Shown here piece by piece: positions 14,227 to 22,637 of a stretch of DNA of 27,663 bases (positions are counted from its first letter, which is position 1; each line of letters begins with the position of its first letter). Both the position numbers and the translations under genes were made by a program. Under the pieces are notes generated by a model that made no database searches, was not told the origin of the DNA, and worked only from the letters and a program-made list of their open reading frames with translations. Source of the DNA: an uncultured bacterium (GTDB lineage Bacteria > Cyanobacteriota > Vampirovibrionia > Gastranaerophilales > Gastranaerophilaceae). Where the stretch lies: NCBI GenBank assembly GCA_900551675.1, contig URXH01000015.1, forward strand, positions 1 through 27,663, in the 5' to 3' direction.

Positions 14227-15735
14227 ATGGAAGTCGCTTATTACAATCTGGCTGGCGGTATAAATCAGTCTTTAACCAAAACAGAACTTGGATTAGATAC
14301 AAAAAAAATACACTGGTCAGACGCAGAAAATATTGAAATTTATAGAAATAGAGGAATTGTAAAACAGAAAGGAAATTCTTTATTCCTTGACATAGAAGAA
14401 GAAATTACCGGTTTGTCTGAAATGTCTGCTTATGATATCACCAAACTGGTAATAACAACAGTTTCAGGGAAAATTTATATTTACGATGAAAGCCATTCAT
14501 CGCAAACTCTTGTTAATAAAACTTTGACAGGTAAAAAACCGGTATTTTTAAATTTTTTAAACGGTATTCTTATAATGAGTGAAAGCGATGGACTATTTTA
14601 TATAAAAAATAATGCTTCTTATGATGTCGTGGATTGTGGATTAAAAGATTTGAACGATAATATTCTGACAGGCGGAACAATGGCTGTTTACAAAGGCAGA
14701 GTCTGGATCGCAAAAGATGCAACAATATACTATTCTGCACTCGGAACATACAATGATTTTTCTTCCTCAAATGATGCCGGTTATATTAATGAATTTCATA
14801 CGGATACAGGAGCAATTACGGCATTAAAAACTTATAAAGATTATCTTGCTATTTATAAAAAAGACAGTGTTTATCTTTTGACAGGATCAAGCCCCGATGA
14901 TTTTGCCATTACACTATTTGCAAATAAAGGAGCAGTAAATTCAGCCTCTATAGCGAATGTTGAAAATAAACAATATTTTTTAAGCAATGGTATATTTGCA
15001 CTTGAACAGGTGGGTGAATTGAATCAAATACAGCTCGGAAGTGAAATTTCAGCAAAAATAAAGCCTGAATTTGCTTCATTCGGGAAATTAGAAAATGCAT
15101 TTTGTCTGCATTACGACATAAAAAGCCAGATATGGTATTTCTTTCCTTATGCTGATGATGATTATTTTCATATAGTCTGGATTAATGATTATGTAAATAA
15201 AGCCTGGTATAAACGTGTTATTCCTCAGAATATTGTTTGTGCCTGTATATATAACGGTTTAATATACACAGCGGATGAAGACGGCAAAATTTATAAAGAA
15301 GATTTTGGAACAACATTTAATGGCAGTGCGGTTAAATTTATGTGGAAATCTCCGTTTCTTGCTTTGAAAGATGCTCATCACCGTAAAATGATTGATGAAT
15401 TTTATTTTCTTTTGGATACGGAATATGATAATGATTTTAATTTTTCTGTCTATAAAGATTATGACAGCGAATTCTCGGATGATTCCGAACATATTTATTC
15501 AATACATCAGGATCATCTGATATGGGCAGATGACAACACTTCTGATAATTTACCATGCCACTGGGCAGAAGATGAGGCCTCTGTTCCTGTATGGTCAATA
15601 AATAAGGATACAATGGAAAAGGCAGAAATTTCTGAAGCTAATTATTCTGTACAGCTATGCGTCTCAGGAGAGGAAACAGCTCAATCCTGTGCAATAATCG
15701 GACTTCAGTTTAGAGAAGTTTATAATGATGATTAA
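14227..15735 (+). CDS. Podovirus tail nozzle / gp10-like packaged-DNA stabilisation protein
   Basis: The 502-residue protein is beta-rich, with repeated short strands of the form xIYIY, LFYI, VWIAKDATIYYS, VYLLTG, YFLSNGIFAL and IYTADEDGKIY, typical of propeller-like podovirus nozzle proteins (P22 gp10, T7 gp12). The N-terminus (YYNLAGGINQSLTKTEL) matches the 'GGin' opening common in this group. There is no membrane segment or signal. CAGGAG lies 8 nt before the ATG. Its place beside a coat protein and, further on, a gp4-like adaptor supports a short-tail neck. The assignment rests on overall pattern and context rather than a catalytic motif. Confidence 0.6.
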   Translation: MEVAYYNLAGGINQSLTKTELGLDTKKIHWSDAENIEIYRNRGIVKQKGNSLFLDIEEEITGLSEMSAYDITKLVITTVSGKIYIYDESHSSQTLVNKTLTGKKPVFLNFLNGILIMSESDGLFYIKNNASYDVVDCGLKDLNDNILTGGTMAVYKGRVWIAKDATIYYSALGTYNDFSSSNDAGYINEFHTDTGAITALKTYKDYLAIYKKDSVYLLTGSSPDDFAITLFANKGAVNSASIANVENKQYFLSNGIFALEQVGELNQIQLGSEISAKIKPEFASFGKLENAFCLHYDIKSQIWYFFPYADDDYFHIVWINDYVNKAWYKRVIPQNIVCACIYNGLIYTADEDGKIYKEDFGTTFNGSAVKFMWKSPFLALKDAHHRKMIDEFYFLLDTEYDNDFNFSVYKDYDSEFSDDSEHIYSIHQDHLIWADDNTSDNLPCHWAEDEASVPVWSINKDTMEKAEISEANYSVQLCVSGEETAQSCAIIGLQFREVYNDD

Positions 15736-15803
15736 AAAATTTTTTTGAATATACACCGCTCATATTTATTTGTAGTAGAAGAAAAAAGAAAGGAAACAAA
15801 AAC

Positions 15804-16676
15804 ATGACAGAAAATGCTTATTCTGCATTTATTCCGGAAATCTGGAGCCAGAAACTTAACTATATGCTTTCAAAAGAATGTGTTATGCTTCAGTGTGTTA
15901 ACAGAAACTGGGAAGGGGAAATCAAAAATCAGGGTGATAAAGTAAAAATTATTACACCTGCAGATGTTACAATTTCAACATTAGGAACTTCAAATATTAC
16001 TTACTCTGAACTAGAGCCGACATCCCAGGATCTTGTAATTGATCAGAAGAAATTTTTCGCATTTAAAATCAATGATGTCGCAAAAGTTCAGGCTAACGCA
16101 GATATTATGGAAGCTCATCTTAAAAATGCTAAAAAAGCTATTGAAGAAGTTCAGGATGCTTATATTTTGTCATTACATACAGGTGTTGACTCAAAAAATA
16201 TTGTAGGAAGCGAAAGTTCTGCTGTTACTCTTGATAAAACAACTATTTATTCAAAATTTGTAGAACTGGCATTATGCTTGAAGAATTCAAATGCAGTAAC
16301 ATCAGATGCAAAACCATGGGTTGTAATTAACCCGACAATTGAATCTTACCTGCTTCAAAGTTCAGAGTTCATCGGCGCTCATAATGTTGCGGATGAAACT
16401 TTGAGAGAAGGCGCAATCGGCAGAATTGCCGGTATGGATGTTCTTGTAAGCACTAATTTGACAGATGTTTCAGGTAAATACTATGTTCTTGCAGGTACAA
16501 ATGAAGCTATTACGTTTGCATCTCAGTTAGCTAAAATTGAAAGCCTGAGAGATAAAGACAGCTTCTCTGATTTGGTTAGAGGTTTGTATTTATACGGAGC
16601 AAAAGTCGTTCAGCCTAAAGCACTCGCAAAAATGGTGGTTACAGCTCCTTCTGTATCTCCTGTATCTCCGGATTAG
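15804..16676 (+). CDS. Major capsid (coat) protein, HK97/P22 fold
   Basis: The 290-residue protein would form the icosahedral shell. The N-terminal segment (FIPEIWSQKLNYMLSKECV) is followed by a stretch ending GEIKNQGDKVKI, then KKFFAFKINDVAKVQANAD, the long spine helix KNAKKAIEEVQDAYILSLH, and a C-terminal block containing GRIAGMDVLVSTNL. This order is typical of HK97-fold coat proteins annotated in many phages. No N-terminal delta/scaffold domain is fused; a separate scaffold-like gene lies downstream. AAAGGA precedes the ATG. The tail is Pro/Ser-rich. A long hairpin follows the stop and may protect the mRNA or reduce read-through. Confidence 0.85.
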   Translation: MTENAYSAFIPEIWSQKLNYMLSKECVMLQCVNRNWEGEIKNQGDKVKIITPADVTISTLGTSNITYSELEPTSQDLVIDQKKFFAFKINDVAKVQANADIMEAHLKNAKKAIEEVQDAYILSLHTGVDSKNIVGSESSAVTLDKTTIYSKFVELALCLKNSNAVTSDAKPWVVINPTIESYLLQSSEFIGAHNVADETLREGAIGRIAGMDVLVSTNLTDVSGKYYVLAGTNEAITFASQLAKIESLRDKDSFSDLVRGLYLYGAKVVQPKALAKMVVTAPSVSPVSPD

Positions 16677-16717
16677 GGCTCAGATGATTCGGATTCATAA
16701 ATCCGATTGTTACCCCG

Positions 16718-16758
16718 TAATGCATCTCCGGTAATATTATTGCGCCGGAGGTGCATTA
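16718..16758 (+). terminator. Long hairpin after the coat gene (terminator or attenuator)
   Basis: TAATGCATCTCCGG (16718-16731) pairs with CCGGAGGTGCATTA (16745-16758) over 14 bp with one G-U. It is followed by TTTAAAAA rather than a full T run, so it may only attenuate or protect the coat mRNA. A smaller stem (CGGATT/AATCCG, 16690-16705) lies before it. Confidence 0.6.
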
Positions 16759-16780
16759 TTTAAAAATAAAGAGGAAAATT

Positions 16781-17011
16781 ATGTTTGATAATGTTAAATC
16801 AGCAATAAAAGAGCTTGCAAAAACAGCTGTAAAAAAAGCCGAAGAAGCTCTTGGTAGCAGTAAAGGACAGGAAAAGAAAAAAATGGCAGTAAAATATGTC
16901 ATTGGCAGACTCCCTGTCCCTTCTATACTAAAACCGGTAATTGCTTTTTTGTTTTCATCATTTATAGATGATGCGGTTGAATTTGCAGTTGAATATATGA
17001 AAGACCTTTGA
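16781..17011 (+). CDS. Small helical protein, possible holin
   Basis: The ATG at 16781 has AGAGGA 5-6 nt upstream and gives 76 residues; an in-frame GTG at 16751 lies inside the hairpin and is unlikely. The first half is a charged amphipathic helix (IKELAKTAVKKAEEAL). The second half contains a hydrophobic stretch (PSILKPVIAFLFSSFIDDAVEFAV) that could insert in a membrane. This resembles small phage holins with a soluble N-terminus, but a capsid-associated or pilot protein is equally possible. It sits between the coat and scaffold-like genes. Confidence 0.55.
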   Translation: MFDNVKSAIKELAKTAVKKAEEALGSSKGQEKKKMAVKYVIGRLPVPSILKPVIAFLFSSFIDDAVEFAVEYMKDL

Positions 17012-17052
17012 TAAATAGAGAAAAAGGTTAAAAAATTATGAGGGAATATATT

Positions 17053-17694
17053 ATGAACGGACAAAATACACAAAATATTTCATCCTATGCCGGTAATCAA
17101 CAAGCGGTGAAGGGTGCTTTACAGCCGAATACTGATGCTGAAGCGCTTAAACAAATGGCTGTAAACGATCTTAAGACAATCAAAAATCTTGTGCAGACAG
17201 GTGTTATGACGCAAGAACAAGGACAAAATTTAATGAATTATGTTACACAAAAGGCGTTTGAAAAATATTGTACATTACAAAACAGTCAAACACCTCAAAC
17301 ACTGCAATCTGTCAAACCAGCACAACCGCCGGTGCAGAACAGTATTCCGCCGGAATTCTTTAACAGAGAAGGCAGAATAGATGTTTTTGATTATTTAAGA
17401 AACTCTAATACCGATTTTGATGAGGATGAGCTTTCAAAAATTTCTGCTCTCGTTGAAAAAATTGAAAATACGGCAGTAGAGAGATATTTGAAAGAATTGG
17501 AACACGAAAAAACATTAAAAAATGAAAATGAAACCGCAAAACAGAGACTGAGAGCCAATGCACAGAATTCTGTTTCTGATGGTTTAAAAAATCTGGTTTT
17601 TACCCGTGAACAAATCGGCAAAATGAGCGGTGCGGAATTTGCTAAGCACGAACGTGCTATTATGGATCAACTCAGAAAAGGTCTGATAAAATAG
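17053..17694 (+). CDS. Scaffold-like protein
   Basis: I chose ATG 17053 (213 residues), which has GAGGG 8 nt upstream; an alternative ATG at 17038 would add five residues. The protein is Gln/Asn-rich and Pro-containing at first (residues 1-105), then a long charged helix (about 115-180: FDEDELSKISALVEKIE and ELEHEKTLKNENETAKQR), ending in a basic tail (MDQLRKGLIK). It lacks tryptophan and recognisable enzymatic motifs. Position next to the coat gene and the helical, charged composition with a basic C-terminus fit an internal scaffolding protein, as in P22 gp8 or HK97-like systems. A terminator follows. Confidence 0.6.
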   Translation: MNGQNTQNISSYAGNQQAVKGALQPNTDAEALKQMAVNDLKTIKNLVQTGVMTQEQGQNLMNYVTQKAFEKYCTLQNSQTPQTLQSVKPAQPPVQNSIPPEFFNREGRIDVFDYLRNSNTDFDEDELSKISALVEKIENTAVERYLKELEHEKTLKNENETAKQRLRANAQNSVSDGLKNLVFTREQIGKMSGAEFAKHERAIMDQLRKGLIK

Positions 17695-17708
17695 CAATAT
17701 TCAAAAAT

Positions 17709-17755
17709 CTTTTAAGGGAAAACAGTCTTATTTTAAGGCTGTTTTTTCTTAAAAG
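17709..17755 (+). terminator. Nested hairpin after the scaffold-like gene
   Basis: An outer CTTTTAAG / CTTAAAAG stem (17709-17716 with 17748-17755) encloses AAAACAGTC / GGCTGTTTT. The inner stem is followed by a T-rich run (GTTTTTTCTT), a usable intrinsic terminator or attenuator between scaffold and adaptor genes. Confidence 0.65.
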
Positions 17756-17771
17756 CGAAGAAAGGAAATTT

Positions 17772-18410
17772 ATGAATTATTTGGAAATTATAAATAAATG
17801 TCTTGTTGAATTAAATTACAAACAGGTGAGTGCATTTTCCGAACTCACCAAAAATGATCACAAAAAATTGAAAAATATTTTAAATGTTATTAATTCTGAA
17901 ATCTGCAATTTTGACAGATGGAATTTTTTGTTGAGAAAAAAGCAGATAGAATTGCCTAAAAATACAGGTGAAATTGATAATTCTGTTGAAGGAAGAATTG
18001 AAGCATTAATGATAGACGGAGTGAAATTTGATTATTATGAAGACTTTGAAACGTTTTTTGTTAACTCTCAGCCTCAAAATACGTATAGTTTATTTAATGA
18101 TAAAATTTTGCTTCCGATTTTTAATCAGAACAAAAATATAGAAATCTTGTATTATACAAAAAATTGTGCAAAAGATGAGGACGGAGACGAAAAATTAGTT
18201 ATGGAAGAATCCGGCGATGTTTCCCTGATTCCTGATCCGTTTGCTGAACCTTTGCTTGTATACGGCGCCTGTATGCGTCTTAAAGGCAATCCTCAGCATG
18301 TGAGATTTAACTACTGGTACAGCATGTATAAAGATGCGCTTGCCAGCATGAGATCAAGAATTTCTGCGAGTATGGATGATGCTCCATCTGTAAAAATGCA
18401 CAGAAGATAA
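17772..18410 (+). CDS. Head-completion / adaptor protein, gp4-like
   Basis: The 212-residue protein begins with helices (YLEIINKCLVELNYK) and contains the FDRWNFLLRKKQIELP segment near residue 47-64, a pattern familiar from P22 gp4-like and T7 gp11-like adaptor rings. A beta section follows and then two C-terminal helices (DPFAEPLLVYGACMRLK; FNYWYSMYKDALASMRSRISASMDD). Such proteins form the ring between portal and nozzle. AAGGA precedes the ATG. It is the last gene of the first half of the block; a non-coding gap of 217 bp follows. Confidence 0.65.
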   Translation: MNYLEIINKCLVELNYKQVSAFSELTKNDHKKLKNILNVINSEICNFDRWNFLLRKKQIELPKNTGEIDNSVEGRIEALMIDGVKFDYYEDFETFFVNSQPQNTYSLFNDKILLPIFNQNKNIEILYYTKNCAKDEDGDEKLVMEESGDVSLIPDPFAEPLLVYGACMRLKGNPQHVRFNYWYSMYKDALASMRSRISASMDDAPSVKMHRR

Positions 18411-18468
18411 TATCTTTAAATAAATTAACGGGCTTATGCAAAACTTAATGTGTCTACGTGCGTAGCAC

Positions 18469-18512
18469 ACAAAAAAAACAGGAAGTTTAAAATTCATTTT
18501 CCCCTCCTGTTA
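18469..18512 (-). terminator. Terminator-like hairpin facing against the operon
   Basis: AACAGGA (18478-18484) and TCCTGTT (18505-18511) pair across a 20-nt loop. On the minus strand the stem is followed by eight T, whereas on the plus strand it is followed by AAGATTT. The hairpin therefore best terminates transcription from the right, though no minus-strand gene lies here. A small CTACG/CGTAG stem (18454-18465) is adjacent. Confidence 0.5.
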
Positions 18513-18589
18513 AGATTTACACTAGCCGAAATATAAATAGCATGACTATTATACAATTTTTTTTCAAAAATATCAAATAATACAAAGAA

Positions 18590-18617
18590 TTGTAAAGAAA
18601 AATACATAATTTATACC
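18590..18617 (+). promoter_or_regulatory. Candidate promoter for the second half of the block
   Basis: TTGTAA (18590-18595) and TATACC (18612-18617) are 16 bp apart. Transcription would begin a few bases before the ATG at 18628, and no Shine-Dalgarno sequence is present there. Both boxes are imperfect (4 of 6 each). Confidence 0.35.
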
Positions 18618-18627
18618 CGAAAATACA

Positions 18628-19062
18628 ATGAAACAATTAACAGTACAACAAAAAAAATTTGTTACGGAATATATAAAAACGCTGAACGGTGAGCTTTCTG
18701 CCAAAAATGCAGGTTATAAATCAAAAGATTTGAAAGAAACAGCCTCGAGACTTTTATCAGAAGATTTAATCATTAAAGAAATAAAATTTCAGTTAAAAAA
18801 TCAGATTAATTCTCTCAGGGTGAATAAAGGCTATGTGATTCAAAAACTTTTGCAGATAGCTGAATTTTCTCTTGAGGAAGAAGATATTCTTGACAAAGAA
18901 GGCTGTATAACAGGTAAAAAGAAACTGCGTGATACATCTGCCGGTTTGAAAGCTCTTGAAAGTTTATGCAAATATCTCGGATTTAACTCAAATTCTGATG
19001 AGGAAGAGTATAAATCCGCAAAGATTATTACAATTTCAAATTTAGATGACAGCAAAATATAA
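18628..19062 (+). CDS. Terminase small subunit
   Basis: This is the DNA-recognition subunit of the packaging motor. The 144-residue protein opens with LTVQQKKFVTEYIKTLNGELSAKNAGYK, the N-terminal HTH hallmark of the Terminase_2 family. The block ending ETASRLLSEDLIIKEIKFQL follows, and the central oligomerisation helix lies near residues 60-80. The C-terminal 25 residues are acidic and may contact the large subunit. The ATG has no Shine-Dalgarno sequence; a candidate promoter lies just upstream. Unusually, the large subunit is not adjacent but about 4.7 kb downstream. Confidence 0.85.
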   Translation: MKQLTVQQKKFVTEYIKTLNGELSAKNAGYKSKDLKETASRLLSEDLIIKEIKFQLKNQINSLRVNKGYVIQKLLQIAEFSLEEEDILDKEGCITGKKKLRDTSAGLKALESLCKYLGFNSNSDEEEYKSAKIITISNLDDSKI

Positions 19063-19082
19063 AAATAGAAGGAGAAATTTTT

Positions 19083-19433
19083 ATGAAGAATAATGACGCC
19101 GAAGAAAGACTCTTAAATAATGCGTCTTTAGAAGACCTTATAAAAATGAAAATTGAACGGAATTTTATAGAGGATTTAAAAAAATCAAAAGAAAAAAAAG
19201 TTTTGAAAACTTACACTGATATAAAAGATGTTCCGCAAGGCAAAATATTTTCAAAGTCCTCTGTGTTCAGATATTTCAACCGTAAGACAATGTGTGAGAC
19301 ATTTATAAACGGGTTGCAGGCAGAAGCGTTAATCGGGCTTCAAAATGACGTAAGAGAAAAAATGGCGAAAGGAGAATTGAATGCATTCACAACCGATGAT
19401 GCGTATGTAAAATTTGAGAAAGCGGTAATTTAA
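19083..19433 (+). CDS. Unrecognised protein in the packaging half of the block
   Basis: The 116-residue protein is charged and helical at first (residues 1-40: EERLLNNASLEDLIKMKIERNFIEDLKKSKEKK), then holds a compact region (VPQGKIFSKSSVFRYFNRKTMCETFINGLQAEALIG). It has no signal or membrane segment. AAGGAG precedes the ATG. The stop at 19431-19433 is followed one base later by the next ATG, so the two are translationally linked. No family recognised; context suggests a virion or packaging accessory protein. Confidence 0.7.
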   Translation: MKNNDAEERLLNNASLEDLIKMKIERNFIEDLKKSKEKKVLKTYTDIKDVPQGKIFSKSSVFRYFNRKTMCETFINGLQAEALIGLQNDVREKMAKGELNAFTTDDAYVKFEKAVI

Positions 19434-19434
19434 A

Positions 19435-19929
19435 ATGGCTGTATTTACAAGTCCTTATGACAGTCCTGCTTATTTTGAGCAGGCTTTATTTTTGTATATA
19501 AAATATCTGCACTGTCTGGAAGATGATTATGCTTTGAACGGATTAACCGTTTATGAATATTTTGTCAGACTAATAGAGCGCACATCTCCTCTGTTTTTTG
19601 TAATCACTGAAGGGCAGTGCGTCAGCGGGTTTGTTTATCTGGATAATATTATCGGAAACAGTGAAAAAATGCACAGCGCGGAACTTGTTACCTGTTTTGA
19701 CAAACGTTTCTGGGGAAATTACACGAAAAAATGCGCAGAATTTTTTATAAATTACTGCTTTAAGACTTACGGATTTCAAAAGATTAAAGCTCTTGTTTAT
19801 CCTGATAATTTTCGTGTTAAAACGCTTTTGAAAAAATCCGGTTTTGTTATGGAAGCATTACTCAAAAATGAAACTTTGAGAAAAGGGGAATTACAGGATA
19901 TCGAAGTATATTCGATATTTAAAAATTAG
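19435..19929 (+). CDS. GNAT-fold acetyltransferase-like protein
   Basis: The protein has 164 residues. The second half follows the GNAT pattern: a beta strand (GQCVSGFVYLDNI), then FINYCFKTYGFQKIKALVYPDNFRVKTLL, and GFVMEALLKNETLRKGELQDIEVYSIF at the end. This matches the 'N-x-x-S-x-x-L-x-x-x-G-F' hallmark with Arg-Val-Lys-Thr in the middle. The usual acetyl-CoA loop (Q/RxxGxG/A) is not clear (FWGNYTKKCAEFF is nearest), so activity is uncertain. Acyltransferase-fold proteins near portal and terminase genes occur in several podoviruses. It is coupled to the gene before it and lies 15 bp before the portal gene. Confidence 0.7.
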   Translation: MAVFTSPYDSPAYFEQALFLYIKYLHCLEDDYALNGLTVYEYFVRLIERTSPLFFVITEGQCVSGFVYLDNIIGNSEKMHSAELVTCFDKRFWGNYTKKCAEFFINYCFKTYGFQKIKALVYPDNFRVKTLLKKSGFVMEALLKNETLRKGELQDIEVYSIFKN

Positions 19930-19944
19930 TAAAGGTGGTAAAAA

Positions 19945-21603
19945 ATGAAGATAGAAACAGAAGATTTAACACAAAAACTTCCGGATACGGAAGAAAAATT
20001 TTTAACGGCAAATGTAGTTGAAAAATATGAAAGATTTGATGAGCAGAGAAGTTTGCAGCTGACTGATATAAAACTCGTAAGAGATGCAATCTACAATTCT
20101 GATATTCCTAAAGTCAACGGCTGGGACAACAGAGTTGAACTGCCTGATATTTATGAACTTGCGCAGACTTTAAAATCTCATATAAGCCAGAATTTATATT
20201 CACATCCTGATGCAATGTTTGATGTTTCCGGGACAACCCCGCAGACACAGAGTTATGCAAACAGGCAAAAGGCAATGCTTGTAAATACGTTTGAGCAGAT
20301 GCATATAGAAGATGAAATAGAAAAAGTTATTGACGGAATTGTGGAGACAGGCGAAAGCACTCTTTTTGTCGGCTGGGAAACAAAAATAAAATCCGTAAGA
20401 CGCGCACAAACTATGGAAGAACAGATATTAAATCCTGAAAAACGCGGATTTACAATAGATGACAGAGTAATTTACGATAACGCAAAAGTTAAACATATAA
20501 AATCAGAAGATTTTGTTTTTGATAAATTTAACCGTGATAACTGGGATAAGTGTGCAAAAATTTATAAAACATATTCAACAATAGACGAACTTTATTCGGA
20601 TAAGGCTAATAATCTTTTGGATGAAAGGAAATTGGAAATACTGAAAGGAGTGGTGGCATCAAGAAAATCACAAAACAACAATGAAAATGCCGTGGAAGGC
20701 AAGAAAGTTGAGATTTTGGAATACTGGGGCGATATAGAGCTTTCTGACGGAACGCTTTTGAAAAACTGGTTGATAGTTGTTGCCGCAAGATGTGAGGTTA
20801 TCAGATTTGAGAGTAATCCGTTTGTGATAAATCCGTTTATACACGCAAATATTATAGAATCCCCTGTTACAGGCAGAGGTATTTCTCCTTTGAGAGTTGC
20901 CTTAATATTGAACAGCCTTGCATCAACTATATTAAATAAGCAGATAGATGCATTGACTTTAATGATGAATCCTCCATACCTTGCACCGAAAGGCTGTTTT
21001 AAGGGGCAGCAGGATGTAAGACCCGGAAAGATTATAGAATATGATGCGGCATTAATGCCTACTGCTCCGACACCGTTGTCATTTGACAAAGCAATGGTGG
21101 GGTGGGATTTTTTAAATTATTTCAAATCAACAATTGAAAGTGCAACGGGAATTTTCAAAAACATGGCAGGAAATATTCAGTCGGCAGAACGTACCGCAAC
21201 GGAACTTAATTATTCTGTAAGCGGTCAGGAAGCACGATTAAATATGATGTTAGACGCAATAAACAGAAAAATAATTGTTCCTATGGTAGAAAAAACTGCT
21301 GAAATAATTTCGTATTTCAAACTCGGCAAAGAGCTTATAGGGGTGAACGACAGAGGACAAACAAGCTTTGTAGAAATAGACGATAATGTTAGAAACGCCA
21401 ATTATATTTACCGATACGGGGATAGAAGGGCATCATTTGAGAGAAAATCCCGCTTGAAAGAGTTGTTTGAAGTAGTGAGTTCATTTGCTCAAGTACCTGA
21501 GGTCGAGGAAAAAATTGATTGGCTTGAGTGTTTTAAATTTGTGCTTGAACAATACGGGATAGAGAACGCAAATAATTTTTTACTGGAAGAAAATAAATCA
21601 TAG
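19945..21603 (+). CDS. Portal protein, P22-like
   Basis: The 552-residue protein would form the dodecameric ring through which DNA enters and leaves the capsid. Supporting features are the N-terminal region (NVVEKYERFDEQRSLQLTDIKLVRDAI), the GWDNRVELPDIYELAQTLKSHI segment, the basic/aromatic core with DFVFD and GRGISPLRVALILNSLASTILNK near 312-335, and the long C-terminal helices (YSVSGQEARLNMMLDAINRKIIVPMVEKTAEII). Size and order fit the P22/podovirus portal group. AAAGGTGG precedes the ATG. The stop codon overlaps a strong hairpin. With coat, terminase, adaptor and nozzle genes, it completes the DNA-packaging vertex. Confidence 0.75.
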   Translation: MKIETEDLTQKLPDTEEKFLTANVVEKYERFDEQRSLQLTDIKLVRDAIYNSDIPKVNGWDNRVELPDIYELAQTLKSHISQNLYSHPDAMFDVSGTTPQTQSYANRQKAMLVNTFEQMHIEDEIEKVIDGIVETGESTLFVGWETKIKSVRRAQTMEEQILNPEKRGFTIDDRVIYDNAKVKHIKSEDFVFDKFNRDNWDKCAKIYKTYSTIDELYSDKANNLLDERKLEILKGVVASRKSQNNNENAVEGKKVEILEYWGDIELSDGTLLKNWLIVVAARCEVIRFESNPFVINPFIHANIIESPVTGRGISPLRVALILNSLASTILNKQIDALTLMMNPPYLAPKGCFKGQQDVRPGKIIEYDAALMPTAPTPLSFDKAMVGWDFLNYFKSTIESATGIFKNMAGNIQSAERTATELNYSVSGQEARLNMMLDAINRKIIVPMVEKTAEIISYFKLGKELIGVNDRGQTSFVEIDDNVRNANYIYRYGDRRASFERKSRLKELFEVVSSFAQVPEVEEKIDWLECFKFVLEQYGIENANNFLLEENKS

Positions 21604-21625
21604 TGCCGCTAATGCGGCACTTTCT
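21602..21625 (+). terminator. Terminator overlapping the portal stop codon
   Basis: AGTGCCGC (21602-21609) pairs with GCGGCACT (21614-21621) around TAAT, followed by TTCTCG. The stem is strong and the T run is short. Confidence 0.7.
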
Positions 21626-21688
21626 CGCTTAAATAAACACGACCAAAAGTATTATATACAAATAAGAGTTTTTTAGTAGAATATAATT

Positions 21689-22153
21689 ATGAAAAAATTG
21701 ATTTTACTACTAATGTTAATAATATTTCAAATTCCTGTCTTCGGTGAGGAATTCCCTCCTGTTGGTGCAGGTATTGAAGTAACAAAAGAAACAAACCCAA
21801 TATACTGGGGTTACTTTGAAGATTATGCCTCTTTACTAAAAGACGCTCTTGAAGCAAGCCATATGTTTCGTCTCCGCGGCTGGGGATCAAATTGTGAATA
21901 TATAATAACTCGTAATGGCGAGATAAAAGATGTCAAAACAAATATATATCAAAATGATTATTTTGATGAGAAAGTAAAAAATATAATTTTATCAGTGAAG
22001 CCATTACCATTTCGAGAAGGAATGAATATGGATGAGATGCGTTTTAGTGTATATCTTGGTTATGAACGATATAATGAAATTAATATAAGTGTTGGAAGTT
22101 CTTTTATAGATAATAAAAAAACATTTAGCTTAATGATAATAACGAACAAATAA
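21689..22153 (+). CDS. Exported TonB-C-like protein, copy 1
   Basis: The 154-residue protein starts with a signal peptide (KKLILLLMLIIFQIPVFG, cut near GEE). The body resembles the C-terminal domain of TonB-type proteins: LRGWGSNCEYIITRNGEIKDVKTNI, then DEKVKNIILSVKPLPFREGMNMDEMRFSVYLGY, i.e. the 'rdG.i....D..v...i....P.P' plan. There is no transmembrane anchor beyond the signal and no Pro-rich linker, so it is not a full TonB. It is a tandem duplicate of the next gene. It lies in the phage-like block between two terminators, as an independently expressed insert would. A TATAAT box sits immediately before the ATG. Confidence 0.75.
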   Translation: MKKLILLLMLIIFQIPVFGEEFPPVGAGIEVTKETNPIYWGYFEDYASLLKDALEASHMFRLRGWGSNCEYIITRNGEIKDVKTNIYQNDYFDEKVKNIILSVKPLPFREGMNMDEMRFSVYLGYERYNEINISVGSSFIDNKKTFSLMIITNK

Positions 22154-22172
22154 TTAAGAATAGCTGCGAAGT

Positions 22173-22637
22173 ATGATTATTAAAAAATTGATTTTACTAA
22201 TAATGTTAATAATGTTTCAGATCCCCGCATTGGGTGAAGATATTCCCCCGCGCGGTGTAGAAATGACAAAGGAAACTAATCCAGTATTCTGGAGTTATCT
22301 GGAGGATTATAGTTTTGCCTTAAAAGAAGCCTTTGAAGATGCGAAAATCTTTCATCTTCGCGGCTGGGGCGCTGCTTACGAATTTATACTAACCCGTGAT
22401 GGAGAAATAAAAGACCTTAAGGGTTCAGTATTTCAAAATGATTACTATGACAGAAAAATAAAAGATGTAATTTTATCAGTAAAGCCATCCCCGTTTTATG
22501 AAGGTATGAATGCAGAAGATATGTTATTTGATGTTTATTTAGGATATCAAAATTATGAGGATATAGACATATATAATGGATTTCATATTAAATATAATAG
22601 AGATATTTTTGGAATAATCATAGATCTGGATAAGTAA
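22173..22637 (+). CDS. Exported TonB-C-like protein, copy 2
   Basis: The 154-residue protein aligns with the preceding one along its whole length: signal IIKKLILLIMLIMFQIPALG, then MTKETNPVFWSYLEDY, LRGWGAAYEFILTRDGEIKDLKG, and KIKDVILSVKPSPFYEGMNAEDMLFDVYLGYQ. Where copy 1 has ATG AAA AAA, this copy has ATT AAA AAA, and the frame starts two codons earlier at ATG 22173. The sequence after its stop repeats the spacer that follows copy 1 (TTAAGAATAGCT..GAAGTAT), marking the duplication unit. A terminator follows. The role is unknown; an envelope-modifying protein is plausible. Confidence 0.75.
   Translation: MIIKKLILLIMLIMFQIPALGEDIPPRGVEMTKETNPVFWSYLEDYSFALKEAFEDAKIFHLRGWGAAYEFILTRDGEIKDLKGSVFQNDYYDRKIKDVILSVKPSPFYEGMNAEDMLFDVYLGYQNYEDIDIYNGFHIKYNRDIFGIIIDLDK

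Noticed and set aside
16751..16780. GTG start at 16751 for the small helical protein
   Set aside because: It lies within the 3' arm of a strong hairpin, while ATG 16781 has AGAGGA at the right distance.
20592..21089. 165-codon frame on the minus strand inside the portal gene
   Set aside because: It is antisense to a well-supported gene, has no ribosome binding site, and its composition mirrors the coding strand.
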